Positions 22,310 through 32,292 of a stretch of 64,000 nucleotides of DNA are shown one piece after another. The stretch lies in assembly GCA_003868215.1 (NCBI GenBank), contig QWDQ01000071.1, positions 48,905 to 112,904 on the forward strand, read 5' to 3'. Each line of letters begins with the position of its first letter. The stretch's first letter is position 1. Under the pieces are notes generated by a model. That model had not been told where the DNA came from. It saw nothing but the letters and a program-made list of their open reading frames with translations, and ran no database searches. Position numbers and translations under genes: made by a program. This DNA is from Pseudophaeomoniella oleicola (lineage: Eukaryota; Ascomycota; Eurotiomycetes; Phaeomoniellales; Phaeomoniellaceae).

Positions 22310-23545
22310 CTACAATTCCGTCTTACTAATCACTTTATTCCCCCATCTCCCATCCTTTCCACGGTCGTTCCTGGAAGGCATCATCACGTGTCTCTTGACT
22401 TTCTCATTCTTGGTATCTTCTGCTGGTTTCCGATCCAGGAAACCCTCCAATTCCATCCACTCGCCGATGAAAGCCGACATGAGCACGGACCAGTCTTCGA
22501 CGGTGGGCATGTCGAGATGGGCGCCGTCGTCGTTGATCGTGTGCCATACGCGAGGGAAGGGGGAGGGGATGAGATGGAGGACTTCGACGCCGCGGGCCAT
22601 GAAGGGGATGTGGTCGTCTTGCATGGTATAGCTGGGGAAGGTGATGGAAGGGTCGTGGGCGTTCTTGTTCGAGTCTGGCAGCCAGGAATTGGGATTGTTG
22701 GAGTTGGCGGTGGAGTGGAAGAGGTTGAGGGATCGGAGACGGCTTTCTACCTTGGCGAGGTTCTGGTAGGCCCAGTGGGTGGTTTTGAAGTAGGATGGGA
22801 TTGTAGGAGTGGAAGCGCCAAGGAGGTCAAGGAGCACGAAGAGAGATATTGTTTCAAGACGAGTCTTGTAAGTGGAGCTTGCCTCATTGTAGGTTGTATC
22901 CCATTCCGAGGAGAGCGAGCGAGCGCCATAGAGGGAGTCTGTCGCTGTCCATGACTGGAATGCCTCTTCGCCATCAAGGAAGATCACTTGAATGCCGACA
23001 GGCTCAGCCAAGGGATCATTAGACGTAGAGGACCATTTCTTTGAGAGGGCCCCATCGATGCTTGCCACAGCATGGAGGATCATGGCACACGGTGCCGCAG
23101 AATCGACGGCCCCAATGAAACCCGGAGGGTCTACCTTGCTGTCATAGTGCGCGACCAGCGTTAGGCGGCCAACATCTCCCGGTGACGTGCCTGGGGGATC
23201 ACGGTAAGCGATGAGATTTCGGAAAGGTATCTCCTCGCCATTTGAGATGGGAGTGGTGAATGTTGAGTTCTGAAGCTCGAGCTTCCAGTCTGGTAGATTG
23301 CTCTGGAAGAAGGATGTAAGATGTTGAAGGACTAGAGTGGAGTTTTCGGTGCCGGGTATGCGAGGGATCAAGATGGGTGAAAGAATGCTTCCGGTATTGA
23401 TATCGAATTCCGAGGATGTCGGCCGTCGTAGAGCGCGTAATGTGTCATCTGATATAGACGTGTATGCATGTGCGAAGGGAAGAAGGCGCGCAAAAATAAG
23501 TACGCAAATGGCGCATGTGATGCGCTTGGTCAATGCTGTTAGCAT
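22310..23545 (-). CDS. Glutaminyl-peptide cyclotransferase-like M28-family protein, secreted
   Basis: Converts N-terminal Gln to pyroglutamate on secretory-pathway proteins. Single exon, 411 aa. The N-terminus has a hydrophobic core (ITCAICVLIFARLLPFAHA) that should act as signal peptide or anchor. Zn-site motifs of the QC branch of M28 peptidases are present: LVAHYDSK, GAVDSAAPCAM (Asp ligand, followed by Ser rather than a second metal ligand), IFLDGEEAF (Glu ligand and catalytic Glu) and PFPRVWHTINDDGAHLD near the C-terminus (His ligand). A single-zinc QC activity is therefore more likely than dizinc aminopeptidase. The C-terminal 40 residues are Lys/Arg-rich and unconserved-looking. Divergent from the mitochondrial membrane protein gene, 409 bp between starts. 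Confidence 0.9.
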   Translation of the reverse strand: MLTALTKRITCAICVLIFARLLPFAHAYTSISDDTLRALRRPTSSEFDINTGSILSPILIPRIPGTENSTLVLQHLTSFFQSNLPDWKLELQNSTFTTPISNGEEIPFRNLIAYRDPPGTSPGDVGRLTLVAHYDSKVDPPGFIGAVDSAAPCAMILHAVASIDGALSKKWSSTSNDPLAEPVGIQVIFLDGEEAFQSWTATDSLYGARSLSSEWDTTYNEASSTYKTRLETISLFVLLDLLGASTPTIPSYFKTTHWAYQNLAKVESRLRSLNLFHSTANSNNPNSWLPDSNKNAHDPSITFPSYTMQDDHIPFMARGVEVLHLIPSPFPRVWHTINDDGAHLDMPTVEDWSVLMSAFIGEWMELEGFLDRKPAEDTKNEKVKRHVMMPSRNDRGKDGRWGNKVISKTEL

Positions 23546-23954
23546 TGTGGACAGGTGTCAAGATCCTGGACATTGCACCGAGTTGAAGGATCAAAACATT
23601 ATGAGAGCTGAAACCAGCGACACGCCTTCTTGGAATGACTGAAGCAGCGCAGTGATCATATAGCGCTGAAGAGCCTCTCTCAGTCTAATCCGCCCTTGAC
23701 GTGTTGACATTAACAAACTGGAGTTTGTCCTCAAAGATTGTGGATCTTCAAGGGTCCCGCCGCCGCCGCCGATTGTCCCTGGAAATTGTGGAGAGACAAG
23801 AAAGCTTCGACCTTATTTTCGACTACTTGCGAATAGCTTCGAACTATTGGAGTTGAGCTCGAATGCGATTAAGTCTCTCAGTCTCGCCGTTGTCAGAGAG
23901 ATAGCTCTGGAGTAGCTCTTCGCTGGGCCTAGCTCTGGTGACTGCCTGACGATC

Positions 23955-24976
23955 ATGTCGGTCTCCTGCATACAAACCCTACATCAAGAGCTTCGCATAG
24001 CTTTCCGCACGTGCGCCCTGCGATATCAACAACCCTCGAGATCACAACTTGTCAGTGTACGACAGAGCTTGCAAAGCTTCAGGGATCAAGTCAACAGGAG
24101 GAATGCTCTTCAGATAAATAAGACGCGTGGCTATGTGACGACGCAGCAGCAGGGCAAAGCAGGCCGGCGGCGTCTAGAGGACATTCAGCGGGAATGGAAA
24201 AGAGAACGATTGAGGACCTTGAAAGAGTCCCAGGAGGGTCCCCAAGCACAAGCTATTGGCGCTGCCGAGACAGAAACAAGGATGCGTACGGAAACATCGA
24301 GTGGTGCAGGTAGCATAAGCTAATGGTTGGACAGCTGTCAACTCTCGCCTCCTGATATACCATGCCGGAACCGGGAAGACCATGGTCGTTGGCTCACTCA
24401 ATCTCTTCACACTTCTCATTTTCGCCGGATCGTGCGTGATAGTGGCACCAGCATTTTTTGCCAGTGATAACCCCTGGTGGACGGGCCCTCTGGGTAGGAT
24501 GCACAGGAGCCTTCTTGAGTCTGAGATAGTACTGACGTTCGTGAACAGCTATGATAGTGGGAAGCATACCCATGCTCCTGATCAGGTACACATCGAAAAG
24601 TTTCGTACCGTGGGCCCATCTCGTCCTCCCCAAACCCGCCCAACGCTCCCGCGAAGCAGCCCTAGAATACTCCAAAAACCTCCCCGACAACGCCACCATC
24701 CACCTAGCCTACATCCGCTACGGCCTATTTGCCCGAAGAGCCGAAGTCGAAGTCGCCACCCTCAAACCTGCCTCTGCAACATTCAAACCCGTCACTTTCC
24801 GAAACGTGGATCCCTACACAGATCTGGGGCCATGGTGGGCGAGGACGCCGACGGAATTCTATGTCAGTCCGAGGAGCGGCACGGGTCGAGCGTCGAAGAA
24901 TGTGGTGCCGGGGGTGTGGGAAAATGTTTATAAACGGATTACTGATGGGCAGGAATTGACTCCGTGGAGAATGTAG
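23955..24976 (+). CDS. Predicted mitochondrial inner-membrane protein, two TM segments
   Basis: Three exons: 23955-24285, 24335-24493 and 24549-24976. Introns of 49 and 55 nt were placed by frame continuity and branch sites (GCTAATG; TACTGAC); total 305 aa. The first 60 residues are Arg/Ser/Gln-rich with few acids, like a mitochondrial presequence. After the first splice the protein reads SRLLIYHAGTGKTM, then a TM segment (SLNLFTLLIFAGSCVIVAPA), a PWWTGPLA hairpin and a second hydrophobic stretch (MIVGSIPMLLIRY). The rest is soluble, with PVTFRNVDPY and PWWARTPTEFYV. The IY-H-(G)-two-helix arrangement recalls TMEM70/TMEM223-type assembly factors, but that is only a resemblance. Note that GTGKT is not a Walker A context. 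Conserved-looking; function unknown. Confidence 0.7.
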
Positions 24977-25601
24977 AAGATAAGGGAACATTATGTATAC
25001 GCACTCTTGTTGTCCGTGTATCAATACCTTTTTTTTCATTCACGACTCAAGTTCATCTACAGTCACCTAGGTACCTAGGTACTCTCTCAAAACGTCAACC
25101 AGATTCCAAAACTTACCCACTTGTCCATTCTTTCCTCTCCTCCTCACCGAAATTGCCTACAATATTCCATAACGTACAGATACAAAACCACGAAACCTTT
25201 ACCCAAGTACTTACTGCTACCTAACATCCTCCTTCCAAAACCCTTCATATCAGTACAAATCTACACCGACAGTATGAAGATTGTTTCATTTGATAGGCTC
25301 TACAAAGAAAGAACATGCCCGGCAGACAGGCAGGCACTAGTGATTGATTGTAAGAGTATATAACCATATCTCTTTTGTTCATTGTAGATGACGAATCTTA
25401 GGTAGCAAGCTAATTGGTGTTATTATACATGATTCTGTGTCCCGCTCTTCGTTCCTGGTCCCGAGAAAGATACCCGTGCCTGAAACCCCCCAAAACACCT
25501 GGTAAAACCATAACAACTGAACGGAGCGGTGACATAGTTGATAGTACCAAACTTATTGCAGATCCGGAATCAGTCCAATTGAACGGTCTGTTCGATTGGG
25601 T
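24977..25601. other. Convergent intergenic region
   Basis: Lies between the ends of the mitochondrial protein gene and MSH6. A CCTAGGTACCTAGG palindrome sits at 25066-25081. Short open frames here look random. No gene seen. Confidence 0.6.
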
Positions 25602-28600
25602 TCAAAGCCTTTCGATGCATTTCATCAAGACTTCCAAGCCCCTCTCCGTAACGGCTTCGTCATCTCTCAGGATACCGGCGATATCACTCAACATGCCCAG
25701 TCCTAAGAGTCCACTTCCACGTGAATCTCCGCCATCAGTCTCCATCTTTTTCATAAGCGCCTTGCCCAGTCTAGATGTATGTTCCCACTCCTGTGCCGCA
25801 ACCTCAGCTCTCTCGATAACACCATCGCTTATCCCACACATGGCTGCGCAATGCATACCGAAACTGCCTTCGGCAACACCGTCTTCGAGTTTGTAAAGGA
25901 AGGTGATCTGTCTTCGCTCATTGTCGACAAGTATCTTCATCCTTTTCGCATTTATTTCGGGATGCGAGGAGAATTCCCCAGCAAGACTGTGGTAATGTGT
26001 TGCAAAAAATCCAAGACATCCCACATGGGTGGCCAAGTGATGTAACACAGATTGGGCGACCGCGACACCATCATGGGAGGATGTGCCACGACCAAGTTCG
26101 TCGAGAATGACAAGTGAACGAGGTGTAGCCTCGGACAGTATCTTTTTTGTCTCTGCTAACTCGACGAAGAATGTAGATTGTGCAGCAAAGATGTGATCAT
26201 TAGCACCCAAGCGGGACATAATGCGATCGAACGGCGTCATGACGGCAGCCGAGCATGGAAGGAAACATCCAATCTGGGCCATGATAACAGCGACACACGT
26301 CATGCGCAAAACAGTAGATTTACCGGCAGCATTGGCACCGGTAAGCAGCGTAACATTTTCCGTCGAGCCTCCGAGAGTGATATCGTTGGGAATGAAATCA
26401 TCTACTTTCGAAAGCAGGCAAGGGTGTCGAAGATCACGGAGGTCGAGGATACTCCGGTCAGAGTCCACAAACTCCGGACGGCAGGATGGTTCACCGAGAG
26501 AAAGTGAAGCTTTTGCCAGAGAGATCAAGCAGTCCAATTGAGCAATGATCTTCGTGGCGGCAAACCATATCTCATAGTTCTCGTCGAACCTTGCATAGAA
26601 CCGAGAAGCGACTTCCTTGACGATTTGGCTGTGTGTCTCCTGCGCTTCCTGTAGACTACGGACAAGGGTCCTGAGTTCGGGGAAGTAGTATCGCTTGACT
26701 TGTTTAGTTGCAGACATCTGATCCCAAGATTTAGGAATGCCTTTGACTTTGACAGGCACTTCAAGCTGGAAGATTTCCTTGCCATTATCTCTGTAGCAGA
26801 TTGCTGAAGAACCCAACTCTTTTCGCCATTTCTTGAGAAGTGAATCAAGACTTTTGTGAACATCTTCAATAACATCCTGACTTTCGTCGAAGTCTTCCTC
26901 AATGCCGCGCTCCGGAACTAGTATTCCGTGCTCCTTGGCTTTCGACCGATCAAAAGCGGTCTCCCAGTATTCAAGTCTAGATCGCAGATCGGGCATTGCA
27001 CCAATCAATTGCCCAATGACACCTTCATCGTCATCCGACTTCGCGTTGCTGCCACGGAGTATAGATATCGTGTGGTCGATTTGTTCGAAACCTTCGAGGA
27101 CACGCACAAAGTCTTGAACTTTGATTCCACCGGCGTGGATACGAGAGATAAGGCGCTCAAGGTCCGGCATCTTGGTCATCTGTGAGCAAAAGCGATCTCT
27201 GATTGCGTTGTTTGCGTTGAGCGACTCGACTGCGTCTAGGCGGGCGTTGATCTTCTTGATATCCATCAGAGGGTGGCACACCCATTGTTTGAACATGCGC
27301 TTTCCGAAAGGAGTTGTGCAACGATTGAGGAGCTGGAACAAAGTCCCATCCATACCTCCATCAAATGAATTCGCAAATATTTCGAGATTAATAAGGGTTT
27401 GGCCATCAAGCACCAGGCTAGATGCTTTCCGAATGGGATCGTACCAGGTAAAGTTACCTATCGTCACCAGATCGCGTTCAATTTTCAGAGTTCTCAAATA
27501 GCTGAGAAGAGCGCCAAAGGCAGACATGAGCAGATCTTTGTCCTTGGCCTCTTCGAGAGCCTCTGGCCACGCATCCGAGAAGTAGTCGCTAGCATCTATT
27601 TCCTTGACTGTGATGTGACTCTCCCAAAATTCTTTCCCTGGTTTGAGATAGTTCCAGAGTGTGGTCAAGCCTGTGTTGTTCTTCAATATGCGTAATGCCT
27701 TTGAAGAAACTTCACCTTTCTCTAGCAACAGTTCTTGTGGGCGTGTTTGCGCAACGAATGTTTCGAATTTTGTGAAATCAACGTCATCCACGAATTCGGT
27801 CATATGAAACTGGCCAGTCGCTGTGTCGACGAAGACAATGCCAAAGGCCGGTTGGCCATCGATCTCGGATTCTTTGATAGCGACGCAGTACGTAGCCATG
27901 TCATCTTGGAGCATGGCACCGTCTACAAGAGTCCCTGCCGTCAAGACGCATGCTAGCTCCCTGCGAATGATCTTATCAGCTTTCTTGCTGCCGGTAGACT
28001 TCTGATCTCTTTCTCTCATGTCTTTGCCCAGTGCCGTCTCCTGTTGATCAACACGAGCAATCTTAAACCCTTTTGCGACGAATTGATTCGCCCAATGGTC
28101 AAGACTCATCTCAGGCACACCAACCATTCTCATATTGACTCGATCAGTAAGCTTGAGATCGAACAATTGGTGCCCGATGGTTGCGTCATTTTCGTACAGT
28201 TCGTAAAATTTGCCCTTCTTGAAGAAGACGACTGTATCCCAGAACTTTTGCTTGATCTCCCAATACTGCTTCTCGAAAGGCGAGAAATTGGCCCATGCCA
28301 TCGGCGGTATGTATATAGTGCGAGGATCATAGTCCTTGTCACCGGGTCTATTCCGGTCCATATCCATAACATCGGCAAGCCATGGATATCGCTTCTCTGG
28401 CTCCGTCATATGAGCTTTCTGCTTCAGTGGTTTTGAGGATGGTGTAGCACTCTTTGCGGGGATGTTAGCGGATCTTGGTTGCAACGGAGCTGGGTGCTCG
28501 GGGTCATATGTCCACTGTCGCGCAGTAGAGGTTGATTCAGGGATATCCATGTCCATATCGATGTCATGAACTATATCACTCTCTGTAGACGGAGCCCTCT

Positions 28601-29361
28601 CTTTACGAATATTCGAGCTTCGCTTCCGTTTCGTCTTCGGGCGTGGCTCGTCTTCGGAATCATCGGGTACGACGAAGCCATCATCGTCTGGTTTCTATTA
28701 GGATTCTCAAAGCGAACTGGTATACAGGGTCTAGGCTTACCGTCGTCATCAGCAGAAGGTCCATCGGAACCAAAGTTCTCATCATCCGAGCTCTCTGCGA
28801 TCTTCCTCCTCTTGACCGGTCTGGCTGCGCTTGCTTTCCGCACAGGTCGGACTGGTCCTTCATCATCTTCATCGTCTTCTGTAGCCGACTCAGCATAGTT
28901 GACAGTCTTCTTAGCCTAGAACACTGTTAGTCTCATTGCGGCAATTCATACAAGACACTAACCTTTCTCGTTGGTGTTCCCTGCGACTTCAACTTGGTAT
29001 CGTCCTCATTGGTCTGCCCATTGACGTCGCCATTAGCCGAGTCGATGGGTGACGGAAGGCCAACAGTGGCCGACAATGGACTTCCCTGGACTGTTGAATC
29101 GTCTACGTCAGGCCCGTCGCTGCTTGGGAGCGGCGTCAGACTCTGTGAGCTCCGAGATGTAGGAAACGTTCTACTGGATGATCTCGCCGGAGGGAGGAGT
29201 TCATCGATAGCTTTGGACTCGACCTTGGGAGTTTTGGCCTGAAAGAACCCAAGGATGGACTTTTGATTCTTTGAAGGCTGTGAGCTCAATGAAGGCTTCT
29301 TCGCGGATGGAATTGAAGACGGTGGCGTCGAAGTGGCCTCTGCAGCTTTACCCTTTGCCAT
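25602..29361 (-). CDS. MSH6: DNA mismatch repair protein MSH6
   Basis: Partner of MSH2 in MutSalpha, which recognises base-base mismatches and small loops. Exons on the minus strand: 29361-28963, 28915-28741 and 28687-25602 (introns of 47 and 53 nt), total 1219 aa. Exon 1 carries the PCNA-binding box QKSILGFF (residues 33-40) in a disordered tail. Exon 2 is acidic/basic linker. Exon 3 holds the MutS core: mismatch-binding KKGKFYELYE with the Phe-x-Glu wedge (about F351, E353), connector and lever regions, Walker A TGANAAGKST (about 973), and Walker B VILDELGRGTSSHDG (about 1050), then ATHYHSLA and a helix-turn-helix end with FGMHCAAMCGI. The ANAAGK form of Walker A is usual for fungal MSH6. 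All motifs are intact. Tandem with the tyrosyl-tRNA synthetase gene. Confidence 0.96.
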
Positions 29362-29746
29362 GGCTGTCACAGCTGAGTATGAGAGCTGCGTTATTCCTGA
29401 GTTATAAGGTTGAGCGAGTACATTGCAGAGGAAGAGAAGATCTATTGATGAAATGGTAGAAATCCTGGGGACTGAGAGCGATTGAGTGGGACGTAGCAGA
29501 CGCGACTGCGCGTTACACGCGTTACTTAAATGACCAGCCCCGTTGGATTTGACCCTTGCGAGATAACGAGCCGTCCCGCAGGTACTCGGTCGACTCCAAA
29601 TCCTTGCTTTCACATAAGAATCAAATCAGTTGTTCACGTTTTGTCGGCGGTCAAGTGAAACACAGAGACAGAGGAGTGGTATGGACTTAGGGGTATCTCT
29701 CTAATATACAAGTGCCCATGGTACAATGGCAGCCACTACTTGAACA

Positions 29747-31851
29747 TCACTTTCTGTACAATCCTCCCTCCCATTTCCTCTTCGGGCCTTCAAATTCGAT
29801 ATCGCTGAGTGCATCTTTCTTTGCATGACTGCTCTCTACCGGTTCTATCCTGGAGGAGCTGGTCGAATTGGCTTTTCGTGCAGTAATCCACTTCGCCTTT
29901 TCTTGGGCTTCTGCGTTCGGATTCTCCTCCATATAAGGATCTTCTCTCCAGCCAGGACAAGTGAGACCGAGCTCTTCGTACTCATCGTCACTGACAATTT
30001 CAATTATCTTGACTTTCCATTTGCCGATGCGAAGTGCGATGACGCCATCATCAAGAAGATGTGTCTTAACATTTTCGGGAGACCAATCCTTGATTGGTGC
30101 CCACGTCAAGGATCCTTCTATTTTCGGTTGCGAGCCCTTTTTGGCGGCAATATACGCGCCGCCGTTCAGAGACAGACGGTGTCCTTCGGCTTTCGATGCT
30201 ACCATGCCGGCTGACCATAGCACCTTGTGAAGCTGCTGACCTTCTACAAGAGACCGTGGCAACTTAATTCGAGCTCCAAGATTGTTGTTCGCGTTTGTTT
30301 GCCATGCGTATTTGTTGACAGATGGGTTAATCTCTCCGGGAGGTCTTTGTAGCTCACTTGACTTAACCAAGTCTGAAGGGGAGAGATTCCCACTGAACAC
30401 CTGTTTGTGCTGAGTTTGAGCCAGCTCAGCTGCTTGCCTGCCATGGGCTAGATAAACAAACTCGAATGCCAGTGTATGTTGTGCTAAACGGGCAGACTCA
30501 TGGCCTGTATGTTGCTCCATGATCTTGGTGATCTCTGGGAGAGGCAAGAAGGTGAATAATTTTAGGAAGCGCTCGACGTCATTATCCGGTAGACGTAAGA
30601 AATACTATGTCTTGGTCAGCTGCTTGGGGGTTCCTAATGAGGGCGTGGTTGGGCAATGATTACCTGGTACAAATCAAACGAACTCGTCAAATCCGGGTCC
30701 AGCCAAATTGCATTGCCAGCCGATTTGCCAAATTTCTCGCCAGACGATGTGGTCATCAAGGGAACAGTGAATCCCAGCGGATCATTGGTGAGCGGTTTCC
30801 CGAAGACCTTTTCTTCCCATTGCAAAGGTTCCGTAGTACGTGAAGGTTGCGGTGGTCCCAAATTTGGCACTTGCATTAGTTTCTTGACGATGTTCGCCCC
30901 TTCTAGGATGTTGCCGAATTGATCTGCACCGCCGATCTGTAGTTGCGTGCCCGTTTCATACAGCTTGTACCAGTCATATGCCTGCATCAACGGATACGTA
31001 AATTCAGAGAACGACATTCCGTCACCCTGCTCCATTCGACGCTTTACACTTGATGCACGTCAATCCATGATCGGATGGTAGATTCTTCTGAAGCACTCAC
31101 GAGTCTCTTCCCAGCAGGGCCCCCATCCGTGCCACCATAGCCGGGCCTTTTAGGAAATCTATGAACTTCATTGACTGCCACCAGTTGTTGTTGTTCACCA
31201 AGGCCCTTTTCCACGCCCATTCAGCGTGATACCCGTGTCTTCTTGCATATGCCTCGATGTTGTCTCCTAGTCTTTTCAGCTGCATATGCATGCTGGTTAT
31301 GTTTGAAATACGATCCACTCTCGACATCTCCTTGCGTGCCATCAGTCGATCTGTGGGGTCCCCTATCCTCGCTGTGCCGCCCCCGAGTAGGAATGTCGCT
31401 GGGTAGCCATGAATGTAGAACCAGGCAAGTGCCATGAACGGTACCATATGGCCCATATGCATTGAGGGGGCAGTCGGATCTATGCCGACATAAGCACCTA
31501 CTCTCCTGCCTACGAGTAGTGCTTCAAGGTCATTTTGAGGCCTGATGAAGGTTAGGGAGGCAGTCAGTGGAAGGCCACTTATACTTACCCGACAATCTGA
31601 TTCACCAGTCCCCGCTCCTCGAGCGTTTTTAGGAAGCTTTTCTTAGATCCATTCCGTATAGCCTCTGCTCGTTCACGCCAATCTTTCTCTGCCTCGACAA
31701 TTCGCTTTGCTTGGTTGATGGACAGCCATCTTGTTTGGCATACCGCTGTACTCTCAAACCCTTGGATTTGAGTAGCTTTTCGAAGGCACGATTTGCAGAC
31801 ATAGCCAGAGTCATTCCGCAACCATTTGGGACGTTGTATTGACTTCAACAT
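29747..31851 (-). CDS. MSY1: Mitochondrial tyrosyl-tRNA synthetase
   Basis: Charges mitochondrial tRNA-Tyr. Four exons on the minus strand: 31851-31589, 31541-31101, 31048-30664 and 30604-29747 (introns of 47, 52 and 59 nt); 648 aa. Start at 31851 is the first ATG; the frame is open five codons upstream. The N-terminus is basic ([10 protein letters not shown]) and fits a presequence. Class I motifs: [18 protein letters not shown] with HMGH as the HIGH signature (about 114), the Tyr-binding [15 protein letters not shown] and [11 protein letters not shown], and KFGKSAGNA as the KMSKS loop (about 336). The C-terminal part includes a tRNA-binding S4-like segment ([12 protein letters not shown] nearby) and a charged tail. 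The protein is longer than bacterial TyrRS, as in other fungi. Divergent from the raffinose-synthase-type gene. Confidence 0.94.
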
Positions 31852-32080
31852 TGTCCACTTGTCCAAGACGTGGCTTCCAATGGCTCACCCCAATTGCGCC
31901 AGTCAGAAGCAAGACTTCCTCATGCAAGAAAAAAGGTGTCAAGCAAGTCCGTCGTACTCCAACTTTCAACTTTCTTTCTCCAAGCGACCGGTTCATCCCC
32001 ACGCGTCGCTAATCTCCACTAAACGATAAGTAAAAGCCAATTATGACTTCAACTACAACTCGCCTGCCGAGCTCGCCGTT

Positions 32081-32110
32081 CGTCTCTCGTCTCTCGTCTC
32101 TCGTCTCTCG
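32081..32110. repeat. (CGTCTCT)4 heptanucleotide tandem repeat in a divergent promoter
   Basis: Four exact CGTCTCT copies lie in the 441-bp space between the starts of MSY1 (-) and the GH36 gene (+). The position suggests promoter or 5' UTR. Confidence 0.8.
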
Positions 32111-32292
32111 GCGTCAAGTTGATGATGATCAGCTAACTCATCGGACGGTAAATGGCATATTCATCACTGTCCCTTAATATTCCCTGTTGCATTGCCATAT
32201 GAACAATATTGTTGAAAGGTTGATGTCGTCAACTACTTTTCTGTCTCGTACCTAGTTGTTATCCGCATATCTGATTTGTGCTTCAACGTGTA

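Noticed and set aside
24335-24381. GTGKT as a nucleotide-binding P-loop
   Set aside because: It lacks the GxxxxGK[ST] spacing and sits immediately before a TM helix.
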